A stretch of DNA of 64,000 bases, taken from the NCBI RefSeq assembly GCF_907164915.1, contig NC_061868.1:30625939-30689938 (forward strand), read 5' to 3'. The position numbers were made by a program, and so were the translations under genes. Numbering within the stretch: the first letter of the stretch is position 1; every line of letters starts with the position of its first letter. The notes under the pieces are model-generated. The model made no database searches and was not told the origin of the DNA. It saw nothing but the letters and a program-made list of their open reading frames with translations. The stretch is from Impatiens glandulifera (Eukaryota; Streptophyta; Magnoliopsida; Ericales; Balsaminaceae). Positions 24,052 through 35,776 of the stretch are shown here, piece by piece.

Positions 24052-25263
24052 TGTTAGATAAAATTAGATCGGTTAAATAAACTTAACAAAAACAAAAATC
24101 TTGTGCAGGAATAGGCAAAGGACCGAACTGGTCAAATTACCGAACCGGTCAAATTACCGAACCGGTCAAATTACCGAACTAGTTAAGAAACTCAACCGGT
24201 CAAGAAATTAAACCGACCAGAAACATGACCGCACAAGAAAGTCCAGATCGACCAAAGCAGAAGGCCAGAATCAATCACTAGACAGTCGGTTAATCAGAAA
24301 CTAATGGAAAAATCGGAAGTGATCCGGTTAACATAAACAACCGACCTGCACAAAAAGACACTTCGGGTATCTGTTGTGAATGATATCGAAGGAATAGACT
24401 GAACATTGCCATATTCATACAAGTCTGAGGACAGTCTGCAGGCTGCAGAAAACCGTCCTACAAGATCTTTCTACTTAAGGATAAATCAGAAAGGCAATCT
24501 TCCAAGTACAGACAACTGTCCAACCGACAGTTGCCATATTGAGTAAAAGACAAACCTATCAGGTTTGACCTACACTGGAAGACTAGACCGCCAGGTCTGA
24601 ATCACTGAACCTCTACTCAACCAATCAGATTCAAGGAAATGAAATGTGATCGTTGGCACATTTCACCTATAAAAGAAGGAGCTGAAAAGGAGTAAAAGTG
24701 GGATTTTGAGGGTGTTACAAGTTCTGAATTCTCAATATTGTGTTCTATCTCTAGAAAGCTTAAAGCGTTTATTTGAAGTGTATTCTACAATTTCGGTTAA
24801 AATTGTACGGGTGTTATCGAGCAGGAAATAAGTCTCGATCGGATTGTGTTTGTATTCCTTAGTGAATATCCTTCTCGCGGTTTCGAGAGGAATGGGTGAC
24901 GTATGAGTTTTATCTCCGAACATCCATAAAAACCCGTCTTGTTACTTACTTTCTGCCTGTTTTACTTTATAACCGATCCGCACTAACCGACTAATACCGC
25001 TCCAACCGAATCACTAAGTTCCTAAACCGACCCAACAATCTCCAAACCTGTCTTATTCAAATTCGGTCATGCCTATCTCGTGTGTGTGCTGCTTCAACCT
25101 GAAACAAACCACTTCCGCGCTTGAACTCTATTCAAGGGTTTGTGACAGTTTGTGTAGTATTGAAACCCTGGTATTAATCTCTAACCGGATTAATCACCAC
25201 CCTTTGAGTGAGACGCAATAACCGGCCAACCCCGGTCCCCTAGTCGTGACTTAGATCCTAACA
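24052..25263 (+). repeat. Shared middle LTR of the copia array
   Basis: This 1212 bp LTR serves as 3' LTR of unit 1 and 5' LTR of unit 2. It has a TATA-like TATAAAAG at 24668-24675 and a 17 bp tandem repeat of ACCGAACCGGTCAAATT type at 24122-24180. Confidence 0.92.
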
Positions 25264-25302
25264 ATTGGTATCAGAGCAGTTAGTTTCAATACTCAAGCAA
25301 GC

Positions 25303-26337
25303 ATGTCGTTTGATAGGACCCCAATGCTAGAAGGTGACAACTTCGCCAACTGGAAAGCACGCATGTACCTGCATTTAATCACCATGGATGACGAGATGCA
25401 GTTCATTCTGGCTGAAGAACCGATAATAATTGATAAAGACAGAAAGGATTGGACAGCTGAAGATAGGAGAAGAAATAATCTAGATAACCATGCCAGAAAC
25501 TGCATCTCTAACGGTTTGGACAGAAATACGTTTTGCAAGATCAGAGACTGCAAAACCGCAAAGGAAGCATGGGAAACGGTGATTCAACTTTTTGAAGGTA
25601 GTGACCAAATAAAGGAGAACCAGAAAGAGCATAAGGCTCTAATGGCTGTTGAAAGAAATGGAAAATGGGCCGATAGTGATTCGGACGACTCATTATCCAG
25701 CGACAATGATGATAAAGTTGAAACCTGTCTCACGGCTAAGAAAGAATCTGAGGTATTTGATCTCTCCTTTGATGACTTTACCCGAGATGATTTAATTGCT
25801 GCACTCAATGACATGGTCATTAAGTACATAAAACTGTTAAAATCTCTCAGTCAAACTATTTCAAAAAGCAAGTCTAATAGTTCAAGTTGTTCATCTCAAA
25901 TCAAAGAGGTTGATGTTTCAATAAGTGAGATCTCATCTAAGAATGAGAAGCTCAATGAAGAAATTACAAGCTGTAATGATATAACTTCAAATGATGAGAT
26001 GATTTATGTAAAGCCAACTTCAAGCTGGCTGAAACCTGAGAGAAGGACAGCCAGTTTGTATGGCAAAGAAAAATTTGACCGAAAGTCAAGAGATGTTTAT
26101 CGAAAATCATCCTTTAAAGTTAAATCATCAACAGATAGATATACTATACATACACACAACAGGAAGTCCATCAAAATAATCAAAATATGGATTCCTAAGG
26201 GATTATTAAGCCACGGACCAAAAGAAAAATGGGGACCATATTTTCTATTGTCTATGAATGTAGGTAAATCAAGACAAAAACTTGGAAGAGACAACATTGC
26301 ATCCGGACAGCCGACTGCTGACAGACACATCACATGA
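25303..26337 (+). CDS. Copia gag-derived ORF, unit 2
   Basis: This is a 344-residue frame of exactly the same length and organisation as unit 1, differing at only a few residues (for example MLEGDN for MLKGDD, and CISNGLDRNTF for RISNSLDRNMF). It shares the same internal deletion of the gag core, so the deletion predates the tandem doubling. An RNase H tail (DVANILIKPLLESKF) follows at about 26349-26440 in another frame. Confidence 0.75.
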   Translation: MSFDRTPMLEGDNFANWKARMYLHLITMDDEMQFILAEEPIIIDKDRKDWTAEDRRRNNLDNHARNCISNGLDRNTFCKIRDCKTAKEAWETVIQLFEGSDQIKENQKEHKALMAVERNGKWADSDSDDSLSSDNDDKVETCLTAKKESEVFDLSFDDFTRDDLIAALNDMVIKYIKLLKSLSQTISKSKSNSSSCSSQIKEVDVSISEISSKNEKLNEEITSCNDITSNDEMIYVKPTSSWLKPERRTASLYGKEKFDRKSRDVYRKSSFKVKSSTDRYTIHTHNRKSIKIIKIWIPKGLLSHGPKEKWGPYFLLSMNVGKSRQKLGRDNIASGQPTADRHIT

Positions 26338-26493
26338 AGGGAACAAGCATGACGTGGCTAACATCCTCATAAAGCCACTTCTCGAGTCTAAGTTTTCTTC
26401 CCTTAGAAATATTTTAGAATTGTTAGATTACAAAAATTTTCATACAAAATTCTTCTTCAAATAATGTTCTACTTAAACCAAACCGTTTTTCTA

Positions 26494-26587
26494 AAAACCG
26501 GCCAAACAAACATAAGATTTTTAAACCGGCCAAACAAACATAAGATTTTTAAACCGGCCAAACAAACATAAGATTTTTAAACCGGCC
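26494..26587 (+). repeat. 28 bp tandem repeat in unit 2 (three copies)
   Basis: These are three copies of the same unit found five times in unit 1, which shows array-length change between the two otherwise close units. Confidence 0.9.
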
Positions 26588-26647
26588 TACTTCTTACTTC
26601 TTGCATGGTTTTTAATATTTATTCTAAATAATCAAAAAGGGAGAAAT

Positions 26648-27842
26648 TGTTAGATAAAATTAGATCGGTTAAATAAACTTAACAAAAATAAAACTCTTGT
26701 GCAGGAACAGGCAAAGGACCGAACCGGTCAAATTACCGAACCGGTCAAATTACCGAACCAGTTAAGAAACTCAACCGGTCAAGAAATTAAACCGACCAGA
26801 AACATGACTGCACAAGAAAGTCCAGATCGACCAAAGCAGAAGGCCAGAATCAATCACTAGACAGTCGGTTAATCAGAAATTAATGGAAAAACCGGAAGTG
26901 ATCCGGTTAACATAAACAACCGACCTGCACAAAAAGACACTTCGGGTATCTGTTGTGAATGATATCGAAGGAACAGACTGAACATTGTCATATTCATACA
27001 AGTCTGAGGACAGTCTGCAGGCTGTAGAAAACCGTCCTACAAGATCTTTCTACTTAAGGATAAATCAGAAAGACAATCTTCCAAGTACCGACAACTGTCC
27101 AACCGACAGTTGCCATATTGAGTAAAAGACAAACCTATCAGGTTTGACCTACACTAGAAGACTAGACCGCCAGGTCTGAATCACTGAACCTCTACTCAAC
27201 CAATCAGATTCAAGGAAATGAAATGTGACCGTTGGCACATTTCACCTATAAAAGAAGGAGCTGAAAAGGAGTAAAGGTGGGATTTTGAGGGTGTTACAAG
27301 TTCTGAATTCTCAATATTGTGTTCTATCTCTAGAAAGCTTAAAGCGTTTATTTGAAGTGTATTCTACAATTTCGGTTAAAATTGTTCGGGTGTTATCGAG
27401 CAGGAAATAAGTCTCGATCAGATTGTGTTTGTATTCCTTAGTGAATATCCTTCTCGCGGTTTCGAGAGGAATGGGTGACGTAGGAGTTTTATCTCCGAAC
27501 ATCCATAAAAACCCGTCTTGTTACTTACTTTCTGCCTGTTTTACTTTATAACCGATCTGCACTAACCGACTAATACCGCTCCAACCGAATCACTAAGTTC
27601 CTAAACCGACCCATCAATCTTCAAACCTATCTTATTCAAATTCGGTCCTGCCTATCTCGTGTGTGTGCTGCTTTAACCTGAAACAAACCACTTCCGCGCT
27701 TGAACTATGTTCAAGGGTTTGTGACAGTTTGTGTAGTATTGAAACCCTGGTATTAATCTCTAACCGGATTAATCACCACCCTTTGAGTGAGACGCGATAA
27801 CCGGCCAACCCCGGTCCCCCAGCCGCGACTTAGATCCTAACA
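26648..27842 (+). repeat. Right LTR of the copia array
   Basis: This 1195 bp LTR has a TATA-like TATAAAAG at 27247-27254. It differs from the middle LTR at scattered sites and by one fewer ACCGAACCGGTCAAATT repeat. Confidence 0.92.
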
Positions 27843-30582
27843 TTATGGTTTAGAAATAAACACCAAATAAGCCCTTGTTGAAATACTTTTATGAAAATAT
27901 CCCAAAAATATTTAAAATGCATTTTCTAATTTTTTGGAATTTTTAGAAAATGATTTGAAGTCCAAAAATTACAAAAATAACTTTGGATTTTTAAAAGTGG
28001 AACCAAACATACCTAGGTCAAGAAAGCTCTCGGTCCTAGGTTAGATTTACCAGTCTAAATGTAAAAACTTATCGGTCCTAGGCTAATGAGCTCCTCGATC
28101 CTAGGTTAAGTCTATCGGTCCTAGATTCGAAACATCGGTCCTAGTTGAAAAAGGTATTCGGTCCTAGGTTAAGTCTCTCGGTCCTAGATAGAAATCATCG
28201 GTCTGATCTCTCGGTACTAGCTCAAGAACATCGATCATGTGCTACAGTTCTAGCTCAAGACATCGGTCGCACTCCTCGGTCCTAACGAAAATTTTCGGTA
28301 GGACTCCACGCTCATAGGATAGGATTTTTATTTTGGTTTCTCGGTCCGGACCGATGATCCTCAGTCGGATCCCACGGTCCTAGGCTAAGAACCTCGGTCC
28401 ACAAGAACACCAAAATCCAATTTGTAAAATTATCTCTGATTCTTTGATCCGAGAGCTTGGGTAGCTTTATAAAACTTATAGGAACACGTTGTTTATCATC
28501 TCAATGTATCAACCAACCTAGATGATGATCAATTTGTTCAAAACAATTTGTGATCAAAATTTGTGTTTTTTTAATTTTAAAGTTATTTTGAAGTGAAAGG
28601 AGTTATTCAATAGCTTCCATATATCACAAATACTTGATTGGTACCAAAACAAGAACATTGGATATTTGTTTTGACCAAATCTAGAAATCAAAATTTCAAT
28701 TTTTTTGGAAAATTTTGATTTTGATCGAACATGATCGGGATAGATCAAACATGATCCAAACAGTTGCCCAACATGTTTACAATCATGTTGGGAAGGTTTA
28801 TGGGTTGTGATTTGATCGAATTAACCCAAGAACAGCAAACCCACTTTTTTTTCAAATTCAATATGGGATTTTGTTATTTTGATTGATTCTATCTTATTTA
28901 GATAGTTCATAAATCATCTAGGGATGATTTTTCAATCATAAAATCACATAAACAACAATCCTACAAGCTTTTCTAATTTGAAATATAAAAATTTTAAATT
29001 CAAACTGTGAATATGAATTAGAGGTTGATTGGAACCTTACCAAGGATTGGAGAACATTCATTGATCCTAAGGTAAGCGGATGCACAAATCCAAGCTTGAG
29101 GGCTTTAAATAGAATATTCAAAAAATCTGAAGATTTGAAGCTTTAATGGTGGATTTCAAATTTCTTTGATTTAAGGCTTTTATGTTGGTAGGTTATTCCC
29201 AAATGAGTTGAGGGGGTATTTATACTTATCCTAGGTCGGTTGGAGAAGCCTATTGGCTTGACTGTTCTTGGCAAGTGGTCGCTGGAGTAGGGTAATTCAT
29301 CCCTATTTTCGTAGAGGAGAATGATCACCATCGTGGGTGATCATTCTGTATTTTGAATTAGTCAAAATCATCAAAAAAAATGGCTAAGTTCCAAAAGGCC
29401 AAAATTGATTTGGTATTCTTCATCCTTATCTACTTGGCGGTCGCGATGAAGACAAAGAACAGAACCAAAACGACGTCGTTTGGATGCACGTTTAGCGTTT
29501 TTAGTTAATGGGGTTGACGTCCCATTTGTTGATCTGGTGCTCCTCGGCGCGCGCGCTTCTTTCTGCTATAGTAGGCTACGCGGAGTGCTCTGGCACATTG
29601 GATTGGATTCGAGTGTCCATCTGATGGACGTGGTTCCTACTGCACCAAATTCGTCTGTTTTCGGCTACACTCAATTATATATTTTTGTTTTATTTAAAAC
29701 CTTAAGGGTTTATTTAAAATTGATTTTTCTTTCACCATTTTGACTCTAAATTTGATTTTTCAAATACACAAAATATTAAAATAAATTTTGCAAATATTTT
29801 ACCAATATTTTTTTTAATACTTTTAGAGTATAAATAAATAATTCTTTTAGATGAAATGATACAACAATTCATCTTTATCTATTTTTGTCCCTTAATTTTT
29901 TTTTAAATTATTTTTAGACAAATGGATACAACATTTATCTAAAATAATTTTATTTTGACTATTTTGACTATTTTCCTTAATTAACTATGCTTTAATTATC
30001 ACAATAATTAGCCAAATTAATTATTTTAATTGGTTTTTGGCCATGGAGTTAATTGTTTTAACTTTATTTATTCAAAAATAAGTCAAAATAAATATATTAT
30101 TATTATAAATTAGGATGTAGATTTATAGTGCTTATAGAGTGTCCTCTCGAATCGAGTTTGAATACAACAAACTTGGTTTTTGAAAACGTTGATTTGAGTT
30201 TGACATCTAACACTAAGTTATATTGTCCAATTTATAGTGAGAGAGTTGGGAAGATGGAACATGTAACGTAGTGTGTTTAGAGTGACCTCCTGATGCTGTG
30301 TGTAGTAGTTGTCGAGGTGCTTCCAAGCGTTGCTTTAGGAAATTATTTCCTTGGTATTTTGTTCTAACAAGGATGATTCTTGAAAATCATGTTTTCACAG
30401 AACTTAACAAATTATACGTAAAATTTAGGAGGTGATGATAATTATAGGTATTGAAACATCAAACTCCTATGAGACATGAATATCTACATATTATTCATGA
30501 TTAGTCATGTATAAATGGTTAAGGTTATGGCGGAAGTTAACAAACCTTCTGTGGAATTCACGTGAGGCAAGGAACGATCGTG

Positions 30583-32595
30583 TATAAATGACCATAGTTC
30601 TATCAACAGATAGAATTTCGTGTCTGGAACTAGGAACTAACATCATTGGGGTACCTATCGGGAGATAGGTTTTTGATTAGAACTGGAACAGTAATAGTAA
30701 TAGAGAACAATAACTTCATTGGGGCACCTATTGTGAGATAAGATTTCGAACATAACCTTGTGAGATTACTTATCCGAAGATAGGATTTGAATAGGATTAT
30801 ATAAAATAATCGTTGTGTTTGTCGAAAAACAAGGATTAAATACCTTTCGAGTGATAGGGTTTGAGGAATACATATTCGGATGATAGGGTTTAAGGAATAC
30901 CTATTCAGATGATAGGGTTTGAGAAATAACTATCGAGTAGGGTTTAGGATACCTATTCGTGCGATAGGGATTGAGAAATACTTATGCGAATGATAAGGTT
31001 TGAGGAATACCTATTTGGATGATAGGGTTTTTATGAGAGTATCTATTCAGATGATAGGGTTTGGTTGCCTATCGAGTGATAGGGCTTTGTGATAATTAGA
31101 TGATTGAGTTTGGGCAAGATCATGTACAAATGATTGTTTCTTTTGTTGACAAACAAGGCTTGAATGCTACAGAGCAGTAGGATTTCGAGGTACCTCTTGA
31201 AGAATAGGGTTTCTATTGGATACCTATCAAGAGATAGGGTTTGCTTGAGTACCTATGTGAGTGATAGGGTTCGGGATACCTATGCGAGTGAAAGGGTTTT
31301 TTTTTAGGACCTATCGAGGGATAGATCTTGGATTACATGTTTGGATGACAGGGTTTGGGAATTCCTATCGAGTGATAAGGTTTGAGATACTTATTCAAGC
31401 GACATGGCTTTATTTACCTATTCGGGTGATAGGGTTTCTTGTGAATGGATCATGTACGAATGATCTTTAGGAAGGGTTTGTCAACAGACAAGGCTTGGGG
31501 ATCTATCAACAGATAGAGTCCAGAGTACCTATTCGAGCGATAGGGCTTTATTTACCTATTCGGGCTATAGGGTTTTGTGTGAATGGATCATGTATGAATG
31601 GTCTCTTTTATTGTTCATGGACAAGGCTTGGGTGCCTATTCAAGTGATAGGGCTTGGAATACATATTCAAGCGGCATGTTTCATCTATTTATTTGGGCAA
31701 TTGGTTTTCATGTGATTGGATCATGTACGAAAGATCTATAGGCTCGTCGACAGACAACACTTTGGGATATATCAACAAATAGAGTTCGATTGTATTACTG
31801 TTGTGAGAGGGGATACCTATCGAGAGATATGGTTTTATCATATTCGTATAAAACCATGTCTGACCTATTAACAAATAGGGTTTAATGTGGGAATCATGTA
31901 CGGACGATTGGCGCACCCATTAATAGATAGAGTTTCTAACGGAATCATATACAAATGATGTATCAACCTATCGACATATAGGGTTTACATATGGGATTGT
32001 GTACGGATTGTTAACAAATAAGATTGTTAACGGATCATCTTACAAATGAACTTACTTCTTGTCAATAAACAAGGCTTATGACAGAATTGTGTACGGACGA
32101 TTTCTCGTAACTATCAACAGATAGTGTATAGACACCAAAGTACGATTGAGATTTAAACAGGATTGTGTATGAACGATATCACGTACCTATCAACAGATAG
32201 GTTTAGATACCTAACTATAATTATAGCTTTTAGCAGAATTGTATAAAAATGATATATCGCACCTATAACCGATAGGGTTTCGGATACCTAACTACAGTTA
32301 AGGTTTAAAACGGGATCATGTAAGAACGATCTCACGTACTTATCAATAAACAGGGTTTAGATACCTAACTACAATTAGGACTTTTAGCGGAATTGTATAA
32401 AAACGATTATCGCACTTATCAACATATAGGGTTTCAGATACCTAACTACAATTAGGGTTTTTACGGGATTGTGTACAAACAATTTCACGTACTTATCAAC
32501 ATATAGGGTTTAAGAATCCTAACTACAATTAGGGCTTGAATGGTATTGTGTACGAACGATCTCACGTACCTATCAACAGATAGGGTTTAGGAGAC
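30583..32595. repeat. Array of short hairpin-forming repeats
   Basis: About 2 kb is filled with short near-palindromes in mixed order. One class is CCTATC-loop-GATAGG, usually followed by GTTT. Another is GATCAT-GTACGA-ATGATC (31448-31465, recurring near 31583 and 31719). A third is TTGTC-AACA-GACAA (31478-31491), and a fourth, CCTAA-CTACAA-TTAGG, occurs mainly after 32200. Loops are 3-6 bases, often AACA or GAGT. Spacing between like elements is irregular, about 135 bp around 31450-31720 and about 80 bp toward 32600. It lies in the 3' region of the Tat-like element. Confidence 0.85.
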
Positions 32596-33191
32596 TCAAT
32601 TTTGCATATTTTACTTTTGTAGTATCGGTCGTGGCTCGATGTCTTTTAAGGGAATATTTCAATAGAATCCTTATTTCCCTTTTATTTTCAAAATGTCCTT
32701 CACAACTAGTTTAAATCCGTCGATCGATGATTTCGAGTTTTATTGATGGACAAATGATTCATGTTTTTGGATAAAAAACACTTTTTGTTTCCCCATTTTC
32801 TATCCTTATTTATCTTTTTTTCGAGATTAGAATGAACCTTAATCCCTTGGAATGAATCATGATGTGTTCGGATTCGAAACGTATTCAGGGTTAGGCTTTG
32901 AACATCTTTTCCGTTCTTTGAGATGATTTTTCTTTCATCGTGGAATAAAAATTTTTCCCACAACTTTCGAGATATCGGCTATAATTTCGATCTCGTGTAC
33001 AAACAATTATTCATGATCATAACCCTTGAGGAAGGTGGTCAATATTTTGACATTTTGAAAAAAGAGTGCAACTTATTTTTGGTTGTTCGGCCCTAAACCG
33101 CATTTCTTAAAGATTGACTCATCACAAAAATATTTGGGAGAGGCTTTTGACTTTGGGTTTTCATATGCCATTTTCTCTTTTTTTTATTGAC

Positions 33192-33440
33192 TCGCGGGTA
33201 TATCTGATAGAATCGATACATCCATGCCTTTTCCATATGCAATCAAGATTCAGATATTGGGTAGGCCACGGATGTTGATTTCAATATCTCAACCACTTGA
33301 GTTATTTTCTTTTTTTCTTTCCCGAGGTGTATCAGGTAGAATCGATACATTTTGCTCTTATCATAACAATCAAGATTGAGGTCTTGGGTGAGCACAAATG
33401 GTGATTTCAATCCCTCAACCAACACAGGATTTTCATGTTT
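33192..33440. repeat. Tandem duplication, ~129 bp unit
   Basis: Two diverged units share GTAGAATCGATACAT-like, CAATCAAGATT and GATTTCAATCTCTCAACCA-like blocks. They lie in the non-coding 3' region of the Tat-like element. Confidence 0.8.
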
Positions 33441-34590
33441 TTGGAGTTTTCGGGGTTTATTTCGATTCTCTTTTTGGCATTTTCATTTTTTTTTGGTTTC
33501 TTTTCTTCCCAAAGCATGAGTATTAAACCTCTCCACTTTTACAAAAGTAACGATGATGTGTTCTTTCTCAATTTGGAGCTCTAGGACTCGCTTTTATGGG
33601 GTTTATTAAGGTTCTTTTTCTTCAAAATACCTTCGATGGTGGGTTGCTCTCAGAATAATCGTCTAAAAACGAAAAGGAGCTTATGACCAATATCTTTTGA
33701 ATCGCGTTCGTTGTGAAATCCTCGTTTTAGTTTTGAGAATATCACTTAGAAGGAAGCGATTCTCTTGGCTTTGCCCCTACTGATTTCCTAAAATCTTAAA
33801 CATCGGTTCTAGGATGAGATCGAGGTTTTCTTCCTTTCTCAAAAGATTTTATTTTCTTTTGAGGAAGGGACCAATGATTTTATTTATGTACTTGAGACCA
33901 GACCCACAAATATGCGGGTTTCCTACGTATCTTCTTAGTTTATTTTTCTGTAAGAGAAGAATCATATCTCCGTAGTTCAGACTTGAGTTCTTTATCCAAG
34001 TTACAAGTTATAAAAAACTTGGGATTGGATTTTGTTGAGATAAGATTCTTTTGAGGTCGCTTTAAACCGTTCTGCGCATGCTTGATATTATACAAATCTT
34101 TTAAGCGCATCGAGATTGCTTGACGCAATGAACTCTCCGCCTTCTATGTTAGATAGGCGGACAACTTCTTAAGAGAAAATTTTCTTAAGTAGGAAGGGTC
34201 CTTCATATTGGGGTCAAAACTTGCCCCTAGGGTCTAGGAGCTCCTGAGTTTTCTTGAGAAATAGAACACCTTCTTTGAGGTTTCTAGGTTTTACCTTTTT
34301 GTTGAAGGTGTTCGACATGCATTTTTGTTAGGCTTGGGTTTTGCAGAAACCGTTTAACCTCTTATCATCCATTAATGCTAGTTAGTCATATCGAGATTTG
34401 AGTTAGTCTTCTTCTATGGTGTGGATCTCTAAGAGTACTCTTAGAGTTGGAATCTCGATTCCGATGGGTTGTACGACATCCATGTTGTAAACTAGAGAGT
34501 AAGGATTTTTGTTCGTCGAAGTTCGAGTAGTTGTACGATATTCCCATAAGGTGTATGGTAGTTTCTCGTGCTAGTCCTTGTACGTGTTGG

Positions 34591-35173
34591 TCATTTGATG
34601 ATCCTAATCACAATTTTATTTGCCGCTTCGACATCACCAATGGTTTGGGGCCTATAGGGAGATGATTTGTGATGCACGATCTTGAACTCGTCAAGTAATT
34701 GCAACACTTTTTCTTGGAAGTGTCGACCATTGTCTAAAATGAGGGCATGAGGAAATACATATCTAGAAATGATGCTAGTTCGGATGAACTTTGCCACTTG
34801 AGATGATTTCAAGACTTTGTAGGAGGCTACTTCAACCCATTTGGTGAAATAGTTTATAGCAACGAGTATGAACTCGTGTCTATTTGACGTGTGGGGATAA
34901 ATATTCTCGATTACGTCAATGCCCCGTGTATAAAAGGACCAAGGGGAAGTCATGTTGTAGAGGAGCGAGACTGGTGTATGCTTTAAGTAGCATAGATTTG
35001 GAACTAATGACAACTCCTTACATAAATCACACATTCTTGTTCGAGGTTTTGCTAATAAATCCTAGACGAACTATTTTCTTGGCTAAAGCCATTCCATTCA
35101 TGCGTGAGTCGCATTTCCCTACATGTACTTCTTCCATGATCTTCTTGGATTTAGGATTATCTATGTAAAACAT
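34591..35173 (-). pseudogene. Tat-like integrase fragment
   Basis: On the minus strand, 35034-34591 is open and shows an integrase core: a GIDVIENIYPHTSNRHEFIL stretch, YFTKWVEV, LILDNGRHF and SPYRPQTIGDVEAANK. The first catalytic Asp (GID), the second (LDNG) and the Glu of VEAANK are present. Upstream, to 35173, a broken frame gives the zinc-binding region (KKIMEEVHVGKCDSRMNG, LAKKIVRLGF). The copia element at 35179-40380 interrupts it immediately before, and the preceding pol part resumes at 40386-40567. Confidence 0.85.
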
Positions 35174-35178
35174 GTTTT

Positions 35179-35675
35179 TGTTGAGGTGTTCCTTTCCATT
35201 GCGGGCGGGTTTTAAATTCCGGGTAAACGGGTCAGGGTTTTTCTGTTATGAAAACGGGTTAGAGTATAAATCCTTTTTTGGGTATTTTCTTCATAACACA
35301 GTAAGGTTGAGAGAGAGTGAACAGATCTAGGGTTTTTTTTACTTCTTCTTGTTCTTTGGCTGATCTAGAGTGAGAGGTTGGGGGAGGTTTTGATTGTGGA
35401 GGATTCTAATCATTCCTAGTGTAATCACTTCTTTCATTTTGAGAGCAGGGCATGTAGGATTCTATTATTGACATTTGTATGATTTAGTGAAACTTATCCC
35501 TCCCGTGGACGTATGTCGATTTTGACCGAACCACGTATATTGTGTTGTCGTTTATTGTTTTGTGCTATTTCAGTTCTTTATAAATCTTTTATTCGTCATA
35601 GACGATTTGGAAACTGATTTGTTACATCTTTGATTTCTAAGAAGGTCTGTAGTTTTGCTGTTACAAAACCCAACA
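35179..35675 (+). repeat. 5' LTR of the copia element
   Basis: It starts TGTTGAGGTGTTCC and ends AACCCAACA, with a TATA-like AGTATAAATCC near 35263. It is closely similar to the right LTR. Confidence 0.93.
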
Positions 35676-35776
35676 GTGGTATCAAAGCAGTATTGATTGG
35701 TTATCTGTTTTAACATTGGAGCAGAGTGCTTTGCTGATTACTTGACAAAATTCAAAAAGGAGATCAACTTGTTTCT

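Larger units (their letters stand above)
21675..27842 (+). mobile_element. Tandem array of two deleted Ty1/copia elements sharing one LTR
   Basis: The structure is LTR (21675-22607), internal 1, LTR (24052-25263), internal 2, LTR (26648-27842). Every LTR starts TGTTAGATAAA and ends CCTAACA. The outer flanks carry a perfect 5 bp duplication, TTATG at 21670-21674 and 27843-27847, so the whole array behaves as one insertion. Each internal part starts with a tRNA-Met-type primer-binding site (TGTATCAGAGCAG or TGGTATCAGAGCAG) and ends with a polypurine tract AAAAAGGGAGAAA. Unequal recombination between LTRs of one element is the simplest origin. The two units are very similar, so the event looks recent. 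Confidence 0.92.
21045..30136 (-). mobile_element. Tat/Ogre-like 3' LTR, copy 2 (interrupted by a copia array)
   Basis: Read on the minus strand, the LTR starts at 30136 (TATAAGCACTATAAATC, a changed TGTAAGCAC) and ends at 21045 (GGGGTTACA). After removing the copia array and its 5 bp duplication it is about 2.92 kb, matching copy 3 (2915 bp). It contains a TATA-like region near 29220 and a block of repeated CTCGGTCCTAGG motifs at 28015-28400. The integrase fragment of the same element lies upstream on the minus strand, so this is its 3' LTR. Confidence 0.8.
30137..34590 (-). mobile_element. Non-coding 3' region and decayed pol tail of the Tat-like element
   Basis: This lies between the 3' LTR and the integrase fragment of the minus-strand element. 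The part from 34590 to about 33940 keeps broken traces of the region after integrase (for example a KTQAYQKCMSNTFNKKVKPRN-like stretch read on the minus strand around 34340-34260). The rest has no coding signs and includes a 129 bp duplication and the hairpin array. Long, repeat-rich 3' untranslated regions are a known trait of Tat/Ogre elements and can seed satellites. Confidence 0.65.

Noticed and set aside
30583..32595. CRISPR-like array
   Set aside because: This is a plant nuclear sequence. The repeats are short variable hairpins without uniform repeat and spacer lengths, and no Cas-like gene is present.
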